In this document: positions 1 to 8,375 of the stretch, one piece after another
How positions within the stretch are numbered: the stretch's first letter is position 1
Layout of the letters: each line of letters begins with the position of its first letter
Assembly (NCBI GenBank): GCA_004172935.1
Contig: SDZD01000004.1
Span: 124,001-188,000 of the forward strand
Source: a bacterium
Lineage (GTDB): Bacteria > Armatimonadota > Abditibacteriia > Abditibacteriales > Abditibacteriaceae
Reading direction: 5' to 3'
Length of the DNA stretch: 64,000 nucleotides
Program-made: the position numbers and the translations under genes
Notes under the pieces: generated by a model
Told to the model about the DNA's origin: nothing
The model's input: only the letters and a program-made list of their open reading frames with translations
The model's database searches: none

Positions 1-9
1 AGGTGTTCC

Positions 10-1308
10 ATGTTTCGCCGCCTTCTTCCTCTGGCACTTTCGTTCACGGCGTTTCCTCTCGTTAGTTACGCGCAACCACTACCCGATAGGGCGCCCATTA
101 AGGGCACCGTCGTCGATGAAGCGGGGCGCCCAGTCACGTCTGCTGTTCTGACAGTGCGCCGCCAGAACGACATGACTCCTACCGCATTTTGGGGGGCTGA
201 GGCGCGTGTTGACGAGAGCGGGCGTTTCGTTATTCCCGAAGCCGAAGAAGGGAGCTATTTTTTCAACGTGGATGCGCCGGGTTTTGCTTCGATTGCCACT
301 ATGGCGTTCGATTGGACTGCGAAATCGCAGCCAGTACGTTTACAGTTGTCGCGGCTGAGCCGGTTGACGCTGCGTATTTTGACATCTGAAGGGAAGCCTC
401 TCGTACAGGCGCCTGTATGGATTCGCTTGCGTGACCAGAACAACCAGACGCCAGTGCGCGCAGTGACTAACCTGAGCGGTGAGGTAGTTGTGCCGAATAT
501 CGCTCCATCGTCGTACTCGCTGATCGTTGTCGCACAAAACGGTAGCGCGGTTCAGGGAGCGTTTGCGTTCAATTCGGCGCAGAAGGCGCCCATTGAGGCG
601 CGATTGCGTGAGGGGGCGACACTGCGGATTAGCGCGAAAGATGCTGATGGGATGCCTGTGGGCGGAGCTTCGCTGTACATGTTCGCGCAGACACCGGAAG
701 AGGCGACCCGTTTAGCAGGTGACGGTGGCGACCCCGGCGAGAACTGGGCATTGGTAGCAGCGGCTAACGCGCCTCAAGCTCTAGTTTCGCGCGATGCGGA
801 TGGGACATTAGAGTTGAAGCATATTCCCGCCGGAAAATTCTCGGCGCGTTTAACTTTGCCGGGATTTGGCCTCCAGACTCGCGAGTTTTCGCTGGCGGAT
901 GGCCAGATAGCGGAGTGGAAAGCCGATTTTCCGGCGCGCCGTTCGGCGAAGCTTTCGCTTTTGGTGCGCGATGCGGGGGGACAACCTGTGGCTAATGCCC
1001 CAGTTGCGCTGCGCTTGCTTCCGCTGGCGCAAAATGGGACGTTCGATGAAGGGATGAATGTGATGGGAGATTTGCCGGGGGGGCCAGATGGGAATATCGC
1101 TTCGTCGGGGATGGGAGCGCGTATCGCGATGACTGATGAGAGCGGTAGGGTTAACCTGTTTCCGTTGATGGCAGGGAATTACCGCATTTTTGCATCGCGT
1201 TGGACGGAAAACGGCTGGCTTCGCGCTCCCGTCGCGCCCGAAGGCTCGCCTTCGGATGTCGTGGTATCTCTTACTGGCTCTAATACTGGGGTTGTACAGG
1301 TACCATGA
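10..1308 (+). CDS. secreted carboxypeptidase-regulatory-like (CarboxypepD_reg) repeat protein
   Basis: The 432-residue product begins with a signal peptide (basic MFRR, hydrophobic core, SYAQ cleavage region) and then shows about four beta-sandwich segments of the carboxypeptidase regulatory-like type, at roughly residues 30-115, 120-200, 203-300 and 310-400. Each has the typical pattern of G.V.D..G.PV..A.V followed by a short sequence ending in a tyrosine-rich strand (for example DESGRV...AGNYRI). Such domains are usually structural or binding modules of exported proteins; no catalytic motif is visible. The start is supported by AGGTG four bases upstream, at the very edge of the window. Its stop overlaps the start of the DUF192 gene as ATGA, so the two are translationally coupled. 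The substrate or partner is unknown. Confidence 0.75.
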   Translation: MFRRLLPLALSFTAFPLVSYAQPLPDRAPIKGTVVDEAGRPVTSAVLTVRRQNDMTPTAFWGAEARVDESGRFVIPEAEEGSYFFNVDAPGFASIATMAFDWTAKSQPVRLQLSRLSRLTLRILTSEGKPLVQAPVWIRLRDQNNQTPVRAVTNLSGEVVVPNIAPSSYSLIVVAQNGSAVQGAFAFNSAQKAPIEARLREGATLRISAKDADGMPVGGASLYMFAQTPEEATRLAGDGGDPGENWALVAAANAPQALVSRDADGTLELKHIPAGKFSARLTLPGFGLQTREFSLADGQIAEWKADFPARRSAKLSLLVRDAGGQPVANAPVALRLLPLAQNGTFDEGMNVMGDLPGGPDGNIASSGMGARIAMTDESGRVNLFPLMAGNYRIFASRWTENGWLRAPVAPEGSPSDVVVSLTGSNTGVVQVP

Positions 1309-1673
1309 AAACGCTTGTTGTTCGTAATCCCGCACGAGGGAACGTTGTCTGCCCGCAGGTTTTATTAGCCAATAACTTTTGGACGCGCGGCAAAGGATTG
1401 CTGGGTCGCAAAGGCTTGGAAGAAAAAGACGGGATTTTGTTGGTTCCTGGCACCTCCATCCACATGTTTGGAATGAAGTTCGCGATTGATGTGGTGTTTT
1501 TGACCAAAGAGAATCGTGTGACCGACTTCATCGAGAATATCGGGCCGGGGAAGGCGCACGTTGCGCGTAATAACGCGGGCAAGCCGCACAGCGCCCTTGA
1601 GGTCGCGGCGGGAACTATCGCGCGGTGCGGGGTTCAAATAGGCGATCAGTTGGAACTTGAGGAGGTTGGGTAG
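1305..1673 (+). CDS. DUF192 family protein
   Basis: This 122-residue protein matches the DUF192 family over its whole length. It has the N-terminal RGKGLLGRKGL segment, the central PGTSIHMFGMKFAIDVVFL core, which is the family's best conserved region, and a C-terminal ALEVAAGTIARCGVQIGDQL. Many family members are exported, but here no signal peptide is present and the protein starts directly with the domain. The molecular function of DUF192 is not established. The start codon overlaps the stop of the upstream secreted protein (ATGA), so the two are probably one transcript and coupled in translation. Confidence 0.8.
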   Translation: MKTLVVRNPARGNVVCPQVLLANNFWTRGKGLLGRKGLEEKDGILLVPGTSIHMFGMKFAIDVVFLTKENRVTDFIENIGPGKAHVARNNAGKPHSALEVAAGTIARCGVQIGDQLELEEVG

Positions 1674-1735
1674 GGGCGCAGCGAGGAGAGACGTTGAAAC
1701 TCAAATCGACTTTGCCCTCGCGTTAGCCTCGAAAC

Positions 1736-2920
1736 ATGAAAATAGCCTTCTTTTGCGACGCCTATTTGCCTACCAAGAACGGCGTGGCGACTTCGGCGCG
1801 CACGACTGCGCAGGAACTTCGCGCGCGTGGGCACCGTGTCATTATTTTTGCGCCTCGCTACGTGGATTATCTGGATGATGACCCCGATGTAGTGCGGTTT
1901 GCGGCGGGGCACTGGTTTAAGGCGCGTGATTATCCCGTCGCGTTTCCGTTGCTGTCGCGGGTGTCGCCGCGAACTGCCTACCGCTTTGCACGCGAGCGGT
2001 TCGACCTTGTTCACGTCCATTCCCCCTTCGTGTTGGGCAACCTGGGGGCGCATTGGGCGCGCTTCCATTTTTTGCCGTTGGTGTGGACATTTCACACGCT
2101 GTATCACCACTACGCGCACTACTCGATTACGCCGCCTGAGACTTCGCGCGCCTACATTTTGTGGCGCATCCGGCGGATGCTGCGCAAATGTAATCGTGTC
2201 ATCGCGCCATCGAATGCGGTTGAGCGCGTGGTGCTGCGGTTATGGCCGAGCGCCCCAACGCGGGTGGTGCCGACTGGGGTCGATGTGGCGCGTTTCGCCG
2301 GAGGAGACCGCGCGGGATCGCGAAAGAAGTGGGGGCTACATGACGATGAAGTGGCTTTGCTTTATGTCGGGCGGTTGGCGCCAGAGAAGAATTTATCGTT
2401 TTTGTTGAAGAGCGTTGCGCCGATTTTGAAGAATCACAAGGCAAAACTGGTTATGGTCGGTGGTGGCCCTTCGATTGATATTTTGAAGCGGCAGACGAGC
2501 GTGCTGGGAATCGGGTCGCGGGTGGTATTTCCTGGCTTTATCGAGCCAGAGACAATCAACGATTTATATGCGATGGCCGATGTGTTTACCTTCGCATCGC
2601 GAACCGAGACACAAGGACTTTCTATTGCTGAAGCGCTTTGCGCGGGATTGCCGTGCGTTGTGGTGAACGCTATGGGAGCAGCAGAAGCGATTGAGCCGGG
2701 CGAGGATGGATTTCTAGTGCCTCCTCAGGAAAGCCGTTTTCGCGCGGCGGTGGAGGAGTTGGTGGTGAATGGTGATTTGCGTGCTCGGATGAGCGCTCAT
2801 GCGCGGGAGCGGGCGCCGCGATTCTCCAAGGAGAGGAGAGTTAGCGAATTACTGGCGCTGTATGAAGAGGCGATTAGCGAAGTGCGCTCCAAGAACGCAG
2901 AGCATTTCGATTTGGTGTAG
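1736..2920 (+). CDS. glycosyltransferase family 4
   Basis: A 394-residue GT-B glycosyltransferase. The N-terminal Rossmann half opens with KIAFFCDAYLPTKNGVATS, the acceptor-side glycine-rich loop of GT4 enzymes, and the C-terminal half carries YVGRLAPEKNLSFLL and the nucleotide-sugar-binding E-x7-E signature in the context ETQGLSIAEALCAGLP (near residue 300). Overall it resembles the diacylglycerol glucosyltransferase/PimB-like subgroup, which transfers a sugar from a nucleotide donor to a lipid or polyprenyl acceptor at the inner face of the membrane. The exact donor and acceptor cannot be read from sequence. It lies 62 bp after the DUF192 gene on the same strand; nearby YfhO-type and GtrA proteins also suggest cell-envelope glycan work. 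Confidence 0.85.
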   Translation: MKIAFFCDAYLPTKNGVATSARTTAQELRARGHRVIIFAPRYVDYLDDDPDVVRFAAGHWFKARDYPVAFPLLSRVSPRTAYRFARERFDLVHVHSPFVLGNLGAHWARFHFLPLVWTFHTLYHHYAHYSITPPETSRAYILWRIRRMLRKCNRVIAPSNAVERVVLRLWPSAPTRVVPTGVDVARFAGGDRAGSRKKWGLHDDEVALLYVGRLAPEKNLSFLLKSVAPILKNHKAKLVMVGGGPSIDILKRQTSVLGIGSRVVFPGFIEPETINDLYAMADVFTFASRTETQGLSIAEALCAGLPCVVVNAMGAAEAIEPGEDGFLVPPQESRFRAAVEELVVNGDLRARMSAHARERAPRFSKERRVSELLALYEEAISEVRSKNAEHFDLV

Positions 2921-3121
2921 CTATAGCTGACGGCAGCATTGGCAGTGGAGCATGTCTTCGGCGTTGGGGGCGGTGGCTATTTAGAAGGAGGCCACGTTCT
3001 CTGTTTCGACTCCGGTGTTCGTTCAAATTGGGCTATGAGGGTGTTGTATCTGTTCGGCATGGATAACTCCTATGAAGGGTGAAAGGCTTTTGGGGAAGTT
3101 GTCTCAATCCCCGATTCAACT
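2921..3121. other. intergenic region, no feature recognised
   Basis: This separates two convergent genes. It contains a stretch resembling a T-loop (GTTCGTTCAAATT) but no acceptor or anticodon stem could be drawn around it, so no tRNA is called. No clear terminator hairpin was seen. Confidence 0.4.
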
Positions 3122-3877
3122 TTAGTCATTTAATTCCTGCAAATTCCAAGAGGCGGGCACAACTTCGTTGAGCCACCATAGCCAAAATTGGCGTCGTGCA
3201 TGAATGTCATTCAAGGGACTATTGGCACTGTTAGATTCCCCAGCGATGGCACAAGAGGTATAAATGGCTGGAGGGTATTGCCCCCAATCCACATCGTCAT
3301 CATCTTCCCATTTCTCAGGATAGATTCTGTCGGTAGCAAAAGGAGGCTCTTTGTCTATACGAATGAGGATGAGAATCTGTTCGATTGACCAGTAGGCGCC
3401 GGACGCTTGATAAACAAGAACACTCGCTTTACTTTGGTCTGCCAGTTCACACACGAGACTTTCACCTCCCGGTCGAAAATCGGGAACTGAGAACTCCTCT
3501 TCGAGCAAGACGGCAACTTTGGCATCCACGATGTGATTCCCTAAGTTCAAGCGACCTAATGCGTCTACTCCATGTTGATTCAAATGGGGTTTTATAGTAT
3601 CAAACGACCATAAAGGAAGAACCTTTTCGGCACATAAGAGCGCATTCCAAGATCGTCGTTGCCAACCCCGCAGAGAGGCCTGATTCTCTGCGGGGGCGAC
3701 GCCTAACTTCTGTCCCCATTTGGCATTGATAACTCCGTTTTCCAGAGGTGGCCCATACATCGCAAGAATGGACATCACATGCCTGTAACTTAAATCGCCA
3801 TTGGCATCTTGCTCTAGTGCTAATCGCGCTTGTTCTACGCGGCGTTTTTGTTCTACAAACAGGGCTTGTTCGTCCAT
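3122..3877 (-). CDS. Imm5-like putative immunity protein
   Basis: The open frame runs further upstream into the neighbouring membrane-protein gene, but the upstream part is a low-complexity Pro/Ser shadow; the ATG giving MDEQALFVEQKRR, 10 bp after the neighbour's stop, is the sensible start (251 residues). The segment AEKVLPLWSFDTIKPHL near residue 70 and the C-terminal ARRQFWLWWLNEVVPASW match the pattern I know from Imm5-type immunity proteins of polymorphic toxin systems: an A.KVLPLWE helix, and an R.FW.WWL.E.VP.AW end. No signal peptide or membrane segment is present, so it should be cytosolic. No toxin gene is adjacent. Assignment is by recalled family pattern and is tentative; otherwise it is a protein of unknown function. 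Confidence 0.5.
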   Translation of the reverse strand: MDEQALFVEQKRRVEQARLALEQDANGDLSYRHVMSILAMYGPPLENGVINAKWGQKLGVAPAENQASLRGWQRRSWNALLCAEKVLPLWSFDTIKPHLNQHGVDALGRLNLGNHIVDAKVAVLLEEEFSVPDFRPGGESLVCELADQSKASVLVYQASGAYWSIEQILILIRIDKEPPFATDRIYPEKWEDDDDVDWGQYPPAIYTSCAIAGESNSANSPLNDIHARRQFWLWWLNEVVPASWNLQELND

Positions 3878-3887
3878 AGGTGATTTA

Positions 3888-5795
3888 TTAGGGAGAGGGA
3901 GCAGCGGCAGTGAGGGGCTGGGATTTTTTGCGGGAGCCGAACCAGAGGGCGCTCCACAGGGTGAGGGCGAGTAGGGTAATGAAGGTGCCGAGGCGGAAGG
4001 ATTCGGGGGCGTATTTGCCGTCGCGGAAGCCGGGAGCGAAGGCTTCGCCGCCAACTTTCATGACGTTGGTGGGAAGGACTCGCTCGTAGATTGTGCAGCC
4101 TTCGGCTGTCAGGACGGCGCGGGCGTTGGGAGGAGCGGGGGCACCTGCGAGGGTGACTATGTAACGAACCGAGAATTGGTCGAGCAGCGTAGGAGTGGGG
4201 GTTTGCAGCAAAATCATGTTACCGTTGAGGTCGGGGGACGGATTGCCGTTGGCCTCGGAGGATGACACGAAGAGGCGATAGCCTTGAAGCGAGAGCGAAT
4301 CGTAGCCGTTAATGTCGTAGATGTTATAGACGGTGGCGCCGTTGGGCGGGAGGATGCCGATGGGGTGCTTGCGTTCGCTGCTGAAGGCCTCTAGAGGGAG
4401 CCACGAGCGCTTTTCGGTCTGCAGATAGACGCGGGCGGTGCGGCTGGTGTTACGAGCCAAGAAATCGGTGATCTGGGTTTTGGGGTAGATGCTGTCGCGT
4501 GGGGCCGTTGGTTGGGTGGTGAAGGCGTTGGCGAACAGTTCGAGGGCGATGATAGCGAGTGCCAGAGGGGGCAGTAGTTCGGATTTCCATTTGGAGCGCA
4601 GCCAGTCGAAGCCGAAGCCCGCGCAGAGGGAAGCGCCCATGCTCCAAAGAATGAGAGAGCGGCCTGTGCCGCCCATAGATGAGACTCCCGGCACGGCGAA
4701 GAAGAAGAGTTGAGCTAAAGGGGTTCCGAGGGCGTAGAGTAGGCCAAAGAGGGCCAGAGTGAGGGCGTAGTAGCGCTGGCGACGACGGGAAGGAGTACGG
4801 AGCGCGGCTAAGGAGATAAGTAGCAGAATACAGACGCCGATACCGACGTAGCCGAAGTTTTCGCTGAGGGTGCCCCAGTTCAAACCGCTGGGAAGCGCCA
4901 GAGAAACCAACTCGTTGGCGGCGAGGGCACGCTGTTTGACGAAGTCCCAACCACCCGCTGTCGGACCACCGACGGCGACGCGCGGGCTGTTGGCGGCAAG
5001 TTCGAGAGTTGGGAGCAATTGGAGGGCGCCCAGAGTGAGTGCGAAGATGAGAGAGCCAAAACCGAGCGCCAGTCCACGCCATGTGCGCTTGAGGAAGGGT
5101 TGGCGTATGGCGAGGGCCAGCAGGACATAGAAGAAGACCTGAGCGTGTCCGGCGAGCAGGGCCATGAGGAGCGAGAAGGCAAGGCCCAAAGTGGAGCGGG
5201 TGGGTTGCTTATCTTCGACGGCGCCTTCATAGAAATAGAGGCACAGTGGCAACCAGCAGGCGGTTTGGAAGAGGGTGGGGAGGAGCGCCCACGAGCTGAG
5301 GAATCCGCAGAAGGCGAAGGCGACGGCGCTGATGAGCGAGGCCGCACGCGACATGCCCCAGCGCCGCGCCAGTAGGAACGTGCCGGCCAGAGCTACGAGC
5401 GAACCTAAAAATGCAGAAATACCAAAAGCGTAGGCAGTGTCAAAAATCCAAAAGGGGATATTGAGCGGATAGAAGACGGCGGACTGGGCGTTGGCGAGAA
5501 ATGGGGTGCCTGTGAATTGGAAGGGGTTCCAGAGCGGAATGTGGCCTTTTTGCAGTTCTGAGGCGGCAAAATGGCGCCACGGGAAGTATTGAGCGAGGGC
5601 ATCCCACTGCAAAATCGTCCATGAGGCGTTGGGAATGCCGCCAAAAGGGGCAAATCCACGCAGCATATCGCCGGGAAGCAGGACGCGGCCAAGGAACAGG
5701 ACGCGCGCCCAGAAGGCAAGGGCAAAAATAATGAAAATGGCACTCACGCTCCAGCGTGAAGTGCGACTGGTACCGAAAACAGGCGGGAAAGCCAT
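3888..5795 (-). CDS. YfhO-family multispanning membrane protein
   Basis: The 635-residue protein starts at an ATG and has roughly ten to twelve hydrophobic spans, the first at about residues 18-35 and the last near residues 608-623. After the first span comes a large extracytoplasmic loop with DALAQYFPWRHFA and GHIPLWNPFQFTGTPF. This is the hallmark of YfhO-like and related GT-C-fold proteins, which use polyprenyl-phosphate-linked sugars to glycosylate wall polymers or lipids. A soluble C-terminal region (about residues 420-600) follows. It is transcribed away from the GtrA gene, with only 26 bp between the two starts. GtrA proteins commonly supply flipped lipid-linked sugars to GT-C enzymes, so a functional link is plausible but inferred. 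Confidence 0.75.
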   Translation of the reverse strand: MAFPPVFGTSRTSRWSVSAIFIIFALAFWARVLFLGRVLLPGDMLRGFAPFGGIPNASWTILQWDALAQYFPWRHFAASELQKGHIPLWNPFQFTGTPFLANAQSAVFYPLNIPFWIFDTAYAFGISAFLGSLVALAGTFLLARRWGMSRAASLISAVAFAFCGFLSSWALLPTLFQTACWLPLCLYFYEGAVEDKQPTRSTLGLAFSLLMALLAGHAQVFFYVLLALAIRQPFLKRTWRGLALGFGSLIFALTLGALQLLPTLELAANSPRVAVGGPTAGGWDFVKQRALAANELVSLALPSGLNWGTLSENFGYVGIGVCILLLISLAALRTPSRRRQRYYALTLALFGLLYALGTPLAQLFFFAVPGVSSMGGTGRSLILWSMGASLCAGFGFDWLRSKWKSELLPPLALAIIALELFANAFTTQPTAPRDSIYPKTQITDFLARNTSRTARVYLQTEKRSWLPLEAFSSERKHPIGILPPNGATVYNIYDINGYDSLSLQGYRLFVSSSEANGNPSPDLNGNMILLQTPTPTLLDQFSVRYIVTLAGAPAPPNARAVLTAEGCTIYERVLPTNVMKVGGEAFAPGFRDGKYAPESFRLGTFITLLALTLWSALWFGSRKKSQPLTAAAPSP

Positions 5796-5821
5796 ACTTT
5801 CTCTAGTTTTCCATTCGTTCT

Positions 5822-6313
5822 ATGAGTTCATCGCTTTTTCAACGACTAATGAAGGGTCGTTTGCTTAAATTTTGTCTGGTTGGTTTGTCGTCTACGATCA
5901 TTGACAAGGTCATTTTTTATTTATTGATGACCTTTGTGCATACGTTGCCGTGGTTTGTGTCGCAGTCGATTGCGTTTATTTTCGGTGTCACGAATGGATT
6001 TATCTGGAATCGTAAGTGGACGTTCGCAACAACGGAACATGAGTCGAAGAGGAAGCAGTACCCCAAGTTCGTGGCGACTAATGCCATTGGGCTGATTCTA
6101 AACCTACTTATCACCAAATTTTTCTTGGTTCTGTTCACTGGAACGGCTCGACCTGTGCCAGCGACTCAGAAAGAGATCATTCTTATCGCGTCGCTGTGCG
6201 CTGTTCCTCTTGTTGTGATTTGGAATTTCTCGGCTTCGCGGTTGTGGACATTTAAATCCCCTCCGTCCTCTACTTCTGGAACTTCAGGGGCGCCCATTGC
6301 GCCGCCACAATAA
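5822..6313 (+). CDS. GtrA family membrane protein
   Basis: A 163-residue protein with four predicted membrane helices and the GtrA pattern: an N-terminal LLKFCLVGLSSTIID helix, FIFGVTNGFIWNRKWTF between helices 2 and 3, and a final VVIWNFSASRLWTF. GtrA/DPMS3-like proteins act in transfer or flipping of polyprenyl-phosphate sugars across the inner membrane. The start ATG lies 26 bp from the divergent YfhO-type gene. The gene ends three bases before a strong bidirectional terminator. Family assignment is good; the specific sugar is unknown. Confidence 0.85.
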   Translation: MSSSLFQRLMKGRLLKFCLVGLSSTIIDKVIFYLLMTFVHTLPWFVSQSIAFIFGVTNGFIWNRKWTFATTEHESKRKQYPKFVATNAIGLILNLLITKFFLVLFTGTARPVPATQKEIILIASLCAVPLVVIWNFSASRLWTFKSPPSSTSGTSGAPIAPPQ

Positions 6314-6315
6314 CG

Positions 6316-6360
6316 CAACTAAAAAGCGGAGAGGATTAAATCCTCTCCGCTTTTTAGTTG
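6316..6360. terminator. bidirectional rho-independent terminator
   Basis: A perfect 20-bp inverted repeat (GCGGAGAGGA core with flanking A/T runs) closes on a 5-base TTAAA loop. It sits between the convergent GtrA and lepB genes and offers a T-run in both directions. Confidence 0.92.
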
Positions 6361-6377
6361 TGGTTGCCTTTCCTTAA

Positions 6378-7055
6378 TTATTTATTGGTGGCTAAGCCCT
6401 CGTAGTTGGTGGTGGGGAGTTTGCCGAAGTGGGAAATGGGCCACAGCTTGAATAGGATGCGGCCAGTGATGTCTTTTTCGGAGATGGGGCCGTTGTTGCG
6501 CGAATCGTCCGAGTTGTTGCGGTTGTCGCCCATGACGTAGTATTCATCCGGGCCTAGCTTGCGCGGATAGAGCATTTCGGGGTCGGGCGGGCCGTTGATG
6601 TATGTTTGGTTGAGCAGAACTTTGCCGTCGATGTAGACGACGCCGCCCGTTACGGAGACGGATTCTCCCGGCATTCCGATGATGCGTTTGACGAGTTGCT
6701 GGTTGGCGAAACTGCCTTCGCTCTCGCCGCCTTCTTCACCGCCCTGTGACCATGATTCTGGGGCTTCAAAGATGATGACATCGCCGCGATTCCAACGGTT
6801 GCGAATGGCTGAACGATGGTCAAAGATGGCGTAATCGCCTTTATACAGAGTCGGTATCATCGAACCCGATATGATGACCGTACTCTCGTACGCATAGAGG
6901 CGTAGAATCATCACAAACGATAATATGGAGACGATAATCGCCGCGCCCGTCCAGAAACGAAGCCGCCGTCGATTTTCTTTTTCGACTGCCGGGTCTATAG
7001 GGTTATTGGGTTGACCGAGTTGAACTTGAATGGGCACAGAAAATCCTTGACTCAC
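6378..7055 (-). CDS. lepB: signal peptidase I
   Basis: A 225-residue S26-family signal peptidase that removes signal peptides from exported proteins at the outer face of the cytoplasmic membrane. One membrane anchor spans about residues 35-55. The catalytic serine is in ISGSMIPTL (Ser65) and the general-base lysine in QLVKRIIGMPGE (Lys123); the conserved box GDNRNNSDDSR follows. A Ser/Glu/Gly-rich insertion (about residues 102-116) separates the two catalytic boxes. The chosen start is GTG, 6 bp after the rsmB stop, so the gene is the last member of the def-fmt-rsmB-lepB operon. It ends at a bidirectional terminator. The large number of secreted proteins in the window is consistent with a need for this enzyme. 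Confidence 0.95.
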   Translation of the reverse strand: MSQGFSVPIQVQLGQPNNPIDPAVEKENRRRLRFWTGAAIIVSILSFVMILRLYAYESTVIISGSMIPTLYKGDYAIFDHRSAIRNRWNRGDVIIFEAPESWSQGGEEGGESEGSFANQQLVKRIIGMPGESVSVTGGVVYIDGKVLLNQTYINGPPDPEMLYPRKLGPDEYYVMGDNRNNSDDSRNNGPISEKDITGRILFKLWPISHFGKLPTTNYEGLATNK

Positions 7056-7061
7056 ACGCTT

Positions 7062-8375
7062 CTAGCTGTTGCGGCGCCACTGGGCGGCGAAGGCGCCATC
7101 ACAGCCGTAAAGGTGGGGCGCAGTCTGCAAAAATCCGTCCGCGTTCGGCGTCCCCTCGGCTGTTAGATTACCATTAACGCGCTCGAAATTGGGCCAACGT
7201 TCCTCAAAATTGCGCGCTTGCTCACTATTCTCTTCGGGTTCGAGTGAACAGGTCGAGTAGAGCAGGATGCCACCGGGCTTTATGGTGCTTGCCGCCGCGT
7301 CCAAAAGTTGGCGTTGCAGGGCGACCAGTTCGGTGAGTTGGGCGGGCGTTTTCCGCCATTTGGCGTCGGGACGGCGGCGGAAAGTGCCTGTGCCAAGACA
7401 AGGGGCGTCGAGTAAAACCATGTCGGCCTGCTCGCGCAGTGTCGGGGCCAAATCAAGCCAACTGCCCGCGCGAGTTTCGATGTTGCGCAGGTGCAAGCGT
7501 CTCGCGTTTTGTTCGACCAATTGGAGGCGTTTGCCTGATGAATCGCACGCCAGTAATTTGGCCTTTGGGGCGCGGGCGGCGAGATGGGTGGCTTTGCCAC
7601 CGGGGGCGCTGGCGCAGTCGATGATGAGGCCGTTTTCGGGAACAAGCGCCGAGGCGACGACCAGTTGGGCGGCTTCGTCCTGTACCAAGAAGTCGCCCTC
7701 GTTCCAGCCAGGCAAGGTATCGGGCGAAGAAGCTCCGGTTAAACGGATGCCGGCGGGCGAGTGAGGTGTTGCGATGGCGTCGAAGCCCGCTTTATGGAAG
7801 CGCGTGAGAAGATGGTCGCGGGAAATGCGGGCTTCGTTGGCGCGTATATCCAGAGAGGCGCGCGCCTGATTGGCAGCGAGCAGACTTCGAGTTTCTTCCT
7901 CGCCCAGACGAGCCAGATAGCGTTCGACCAGCCAGAGCGGATGAGCAAATTCGACCGAGAGGCGAAATGCGGTTTGTTTGGGCAGCGCACGCCATTCGTC
8001 CGGTAGGTTACGGGCCAGAGCATTGACGAAGCCCGCTGCCGAGGTGACTTTGAAGACGCGCATTAGCTCGGCGTAGTCGGAGCCGATGGCGTGGGGGGCG
8101 GTTTGAAGTTCGAGGCGTTCCCACAGCATGGCGCGCAGGGCAGAGCGCACAGGTGGGTCGAGTTTTTCGATGGGTTTTTGCAACAGGGGTGCGAGAGTCC
8201 AATCGAGCTTGCTGCGCCAGCGCCAGACGCCCGCCACGACCTCACGTGCGAAGGGGCGAACCGTGATTTCGAGGTCGTTCCAGTTGAACGGCGTGAAATC
8301 GGCTTTTTCGGAGGCGACGAGGGCGCGAATGATTTCGCGGCGGGCGAGAGTGCGCGGGTGTTGAACGGCGTTCAG
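7062..8375 (-). CDS. rsmB: 16S rRNA (cytosine-C5) methyltransferase RsmB, predicted CTG start
   Basis: This is an RsmB/Sun-type enzyme that methylates a 16S rRNA cytosine. The N-terminal NusB-like helical domain runs to about residue 140. The SAM-binding loop is CASAPGGKATHLA, and the two catalytic cysteines lie in LDAPCLGTG and YSTCSLEPEEN. The first GTG/ATG-type start would begin at VAGVWRWRSK and would cut off 46 residues. Those residues include AREVVAGVWRWR, which matches the conserved A.ELVYGVLRWR of the family. The upstream frame is open back to a stop just before fmt's end and has no ATG, GTG or TTG. A CTG overlapping the fmt stop as CTGA, with AGGTGA six bases upstream, is the best start and gives 437 residues. 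It is co-transcribed with fmt and lepB. Confidence 0.88.
   Translation of the reverse strand: MNAVQHPRTLARREIIRALVASEKADFTPFNWNDLEITVRPFAREVVAGVWRWRSKLDWTLAPLLQKPIEKLDPPVRSALRAMLWERLELQTAPHAIGSDYAELMRVFKVTSAAGFVNALARNLPDEWRALPKQTAFRLSVEFAHPLWLVERYLARLGEEETRSLLAANQARASLDIRANEARISRDHLLTRFHKAGFDAIATPHSPAGIRLTGASSPDTLPGWNEGDFLVQDEAAQLVVASALVPENGLIIDCASAPGGKATHLAARAPKAKLLACDSSGKRLQLVEQNARRLHLRNIETRAGSWLDLAPTLREQADMVLLDAPCLGTGTFRRRPDAKWRKTPAQLTELVALQRQLLDAAASTIKPGGILLYSTCSLEPEENSEQARNFEERWPNFERVNGNLTAEGTPNADGFLQTAPHLYGCDGAFAAQWRRNS

Noticed and set aside
2990..3060. Possible tRNA because of a T-loop-like GTTCGTTCAAATT
   Set aside because: No acceptor, D or anticodon stem could be paired around it.
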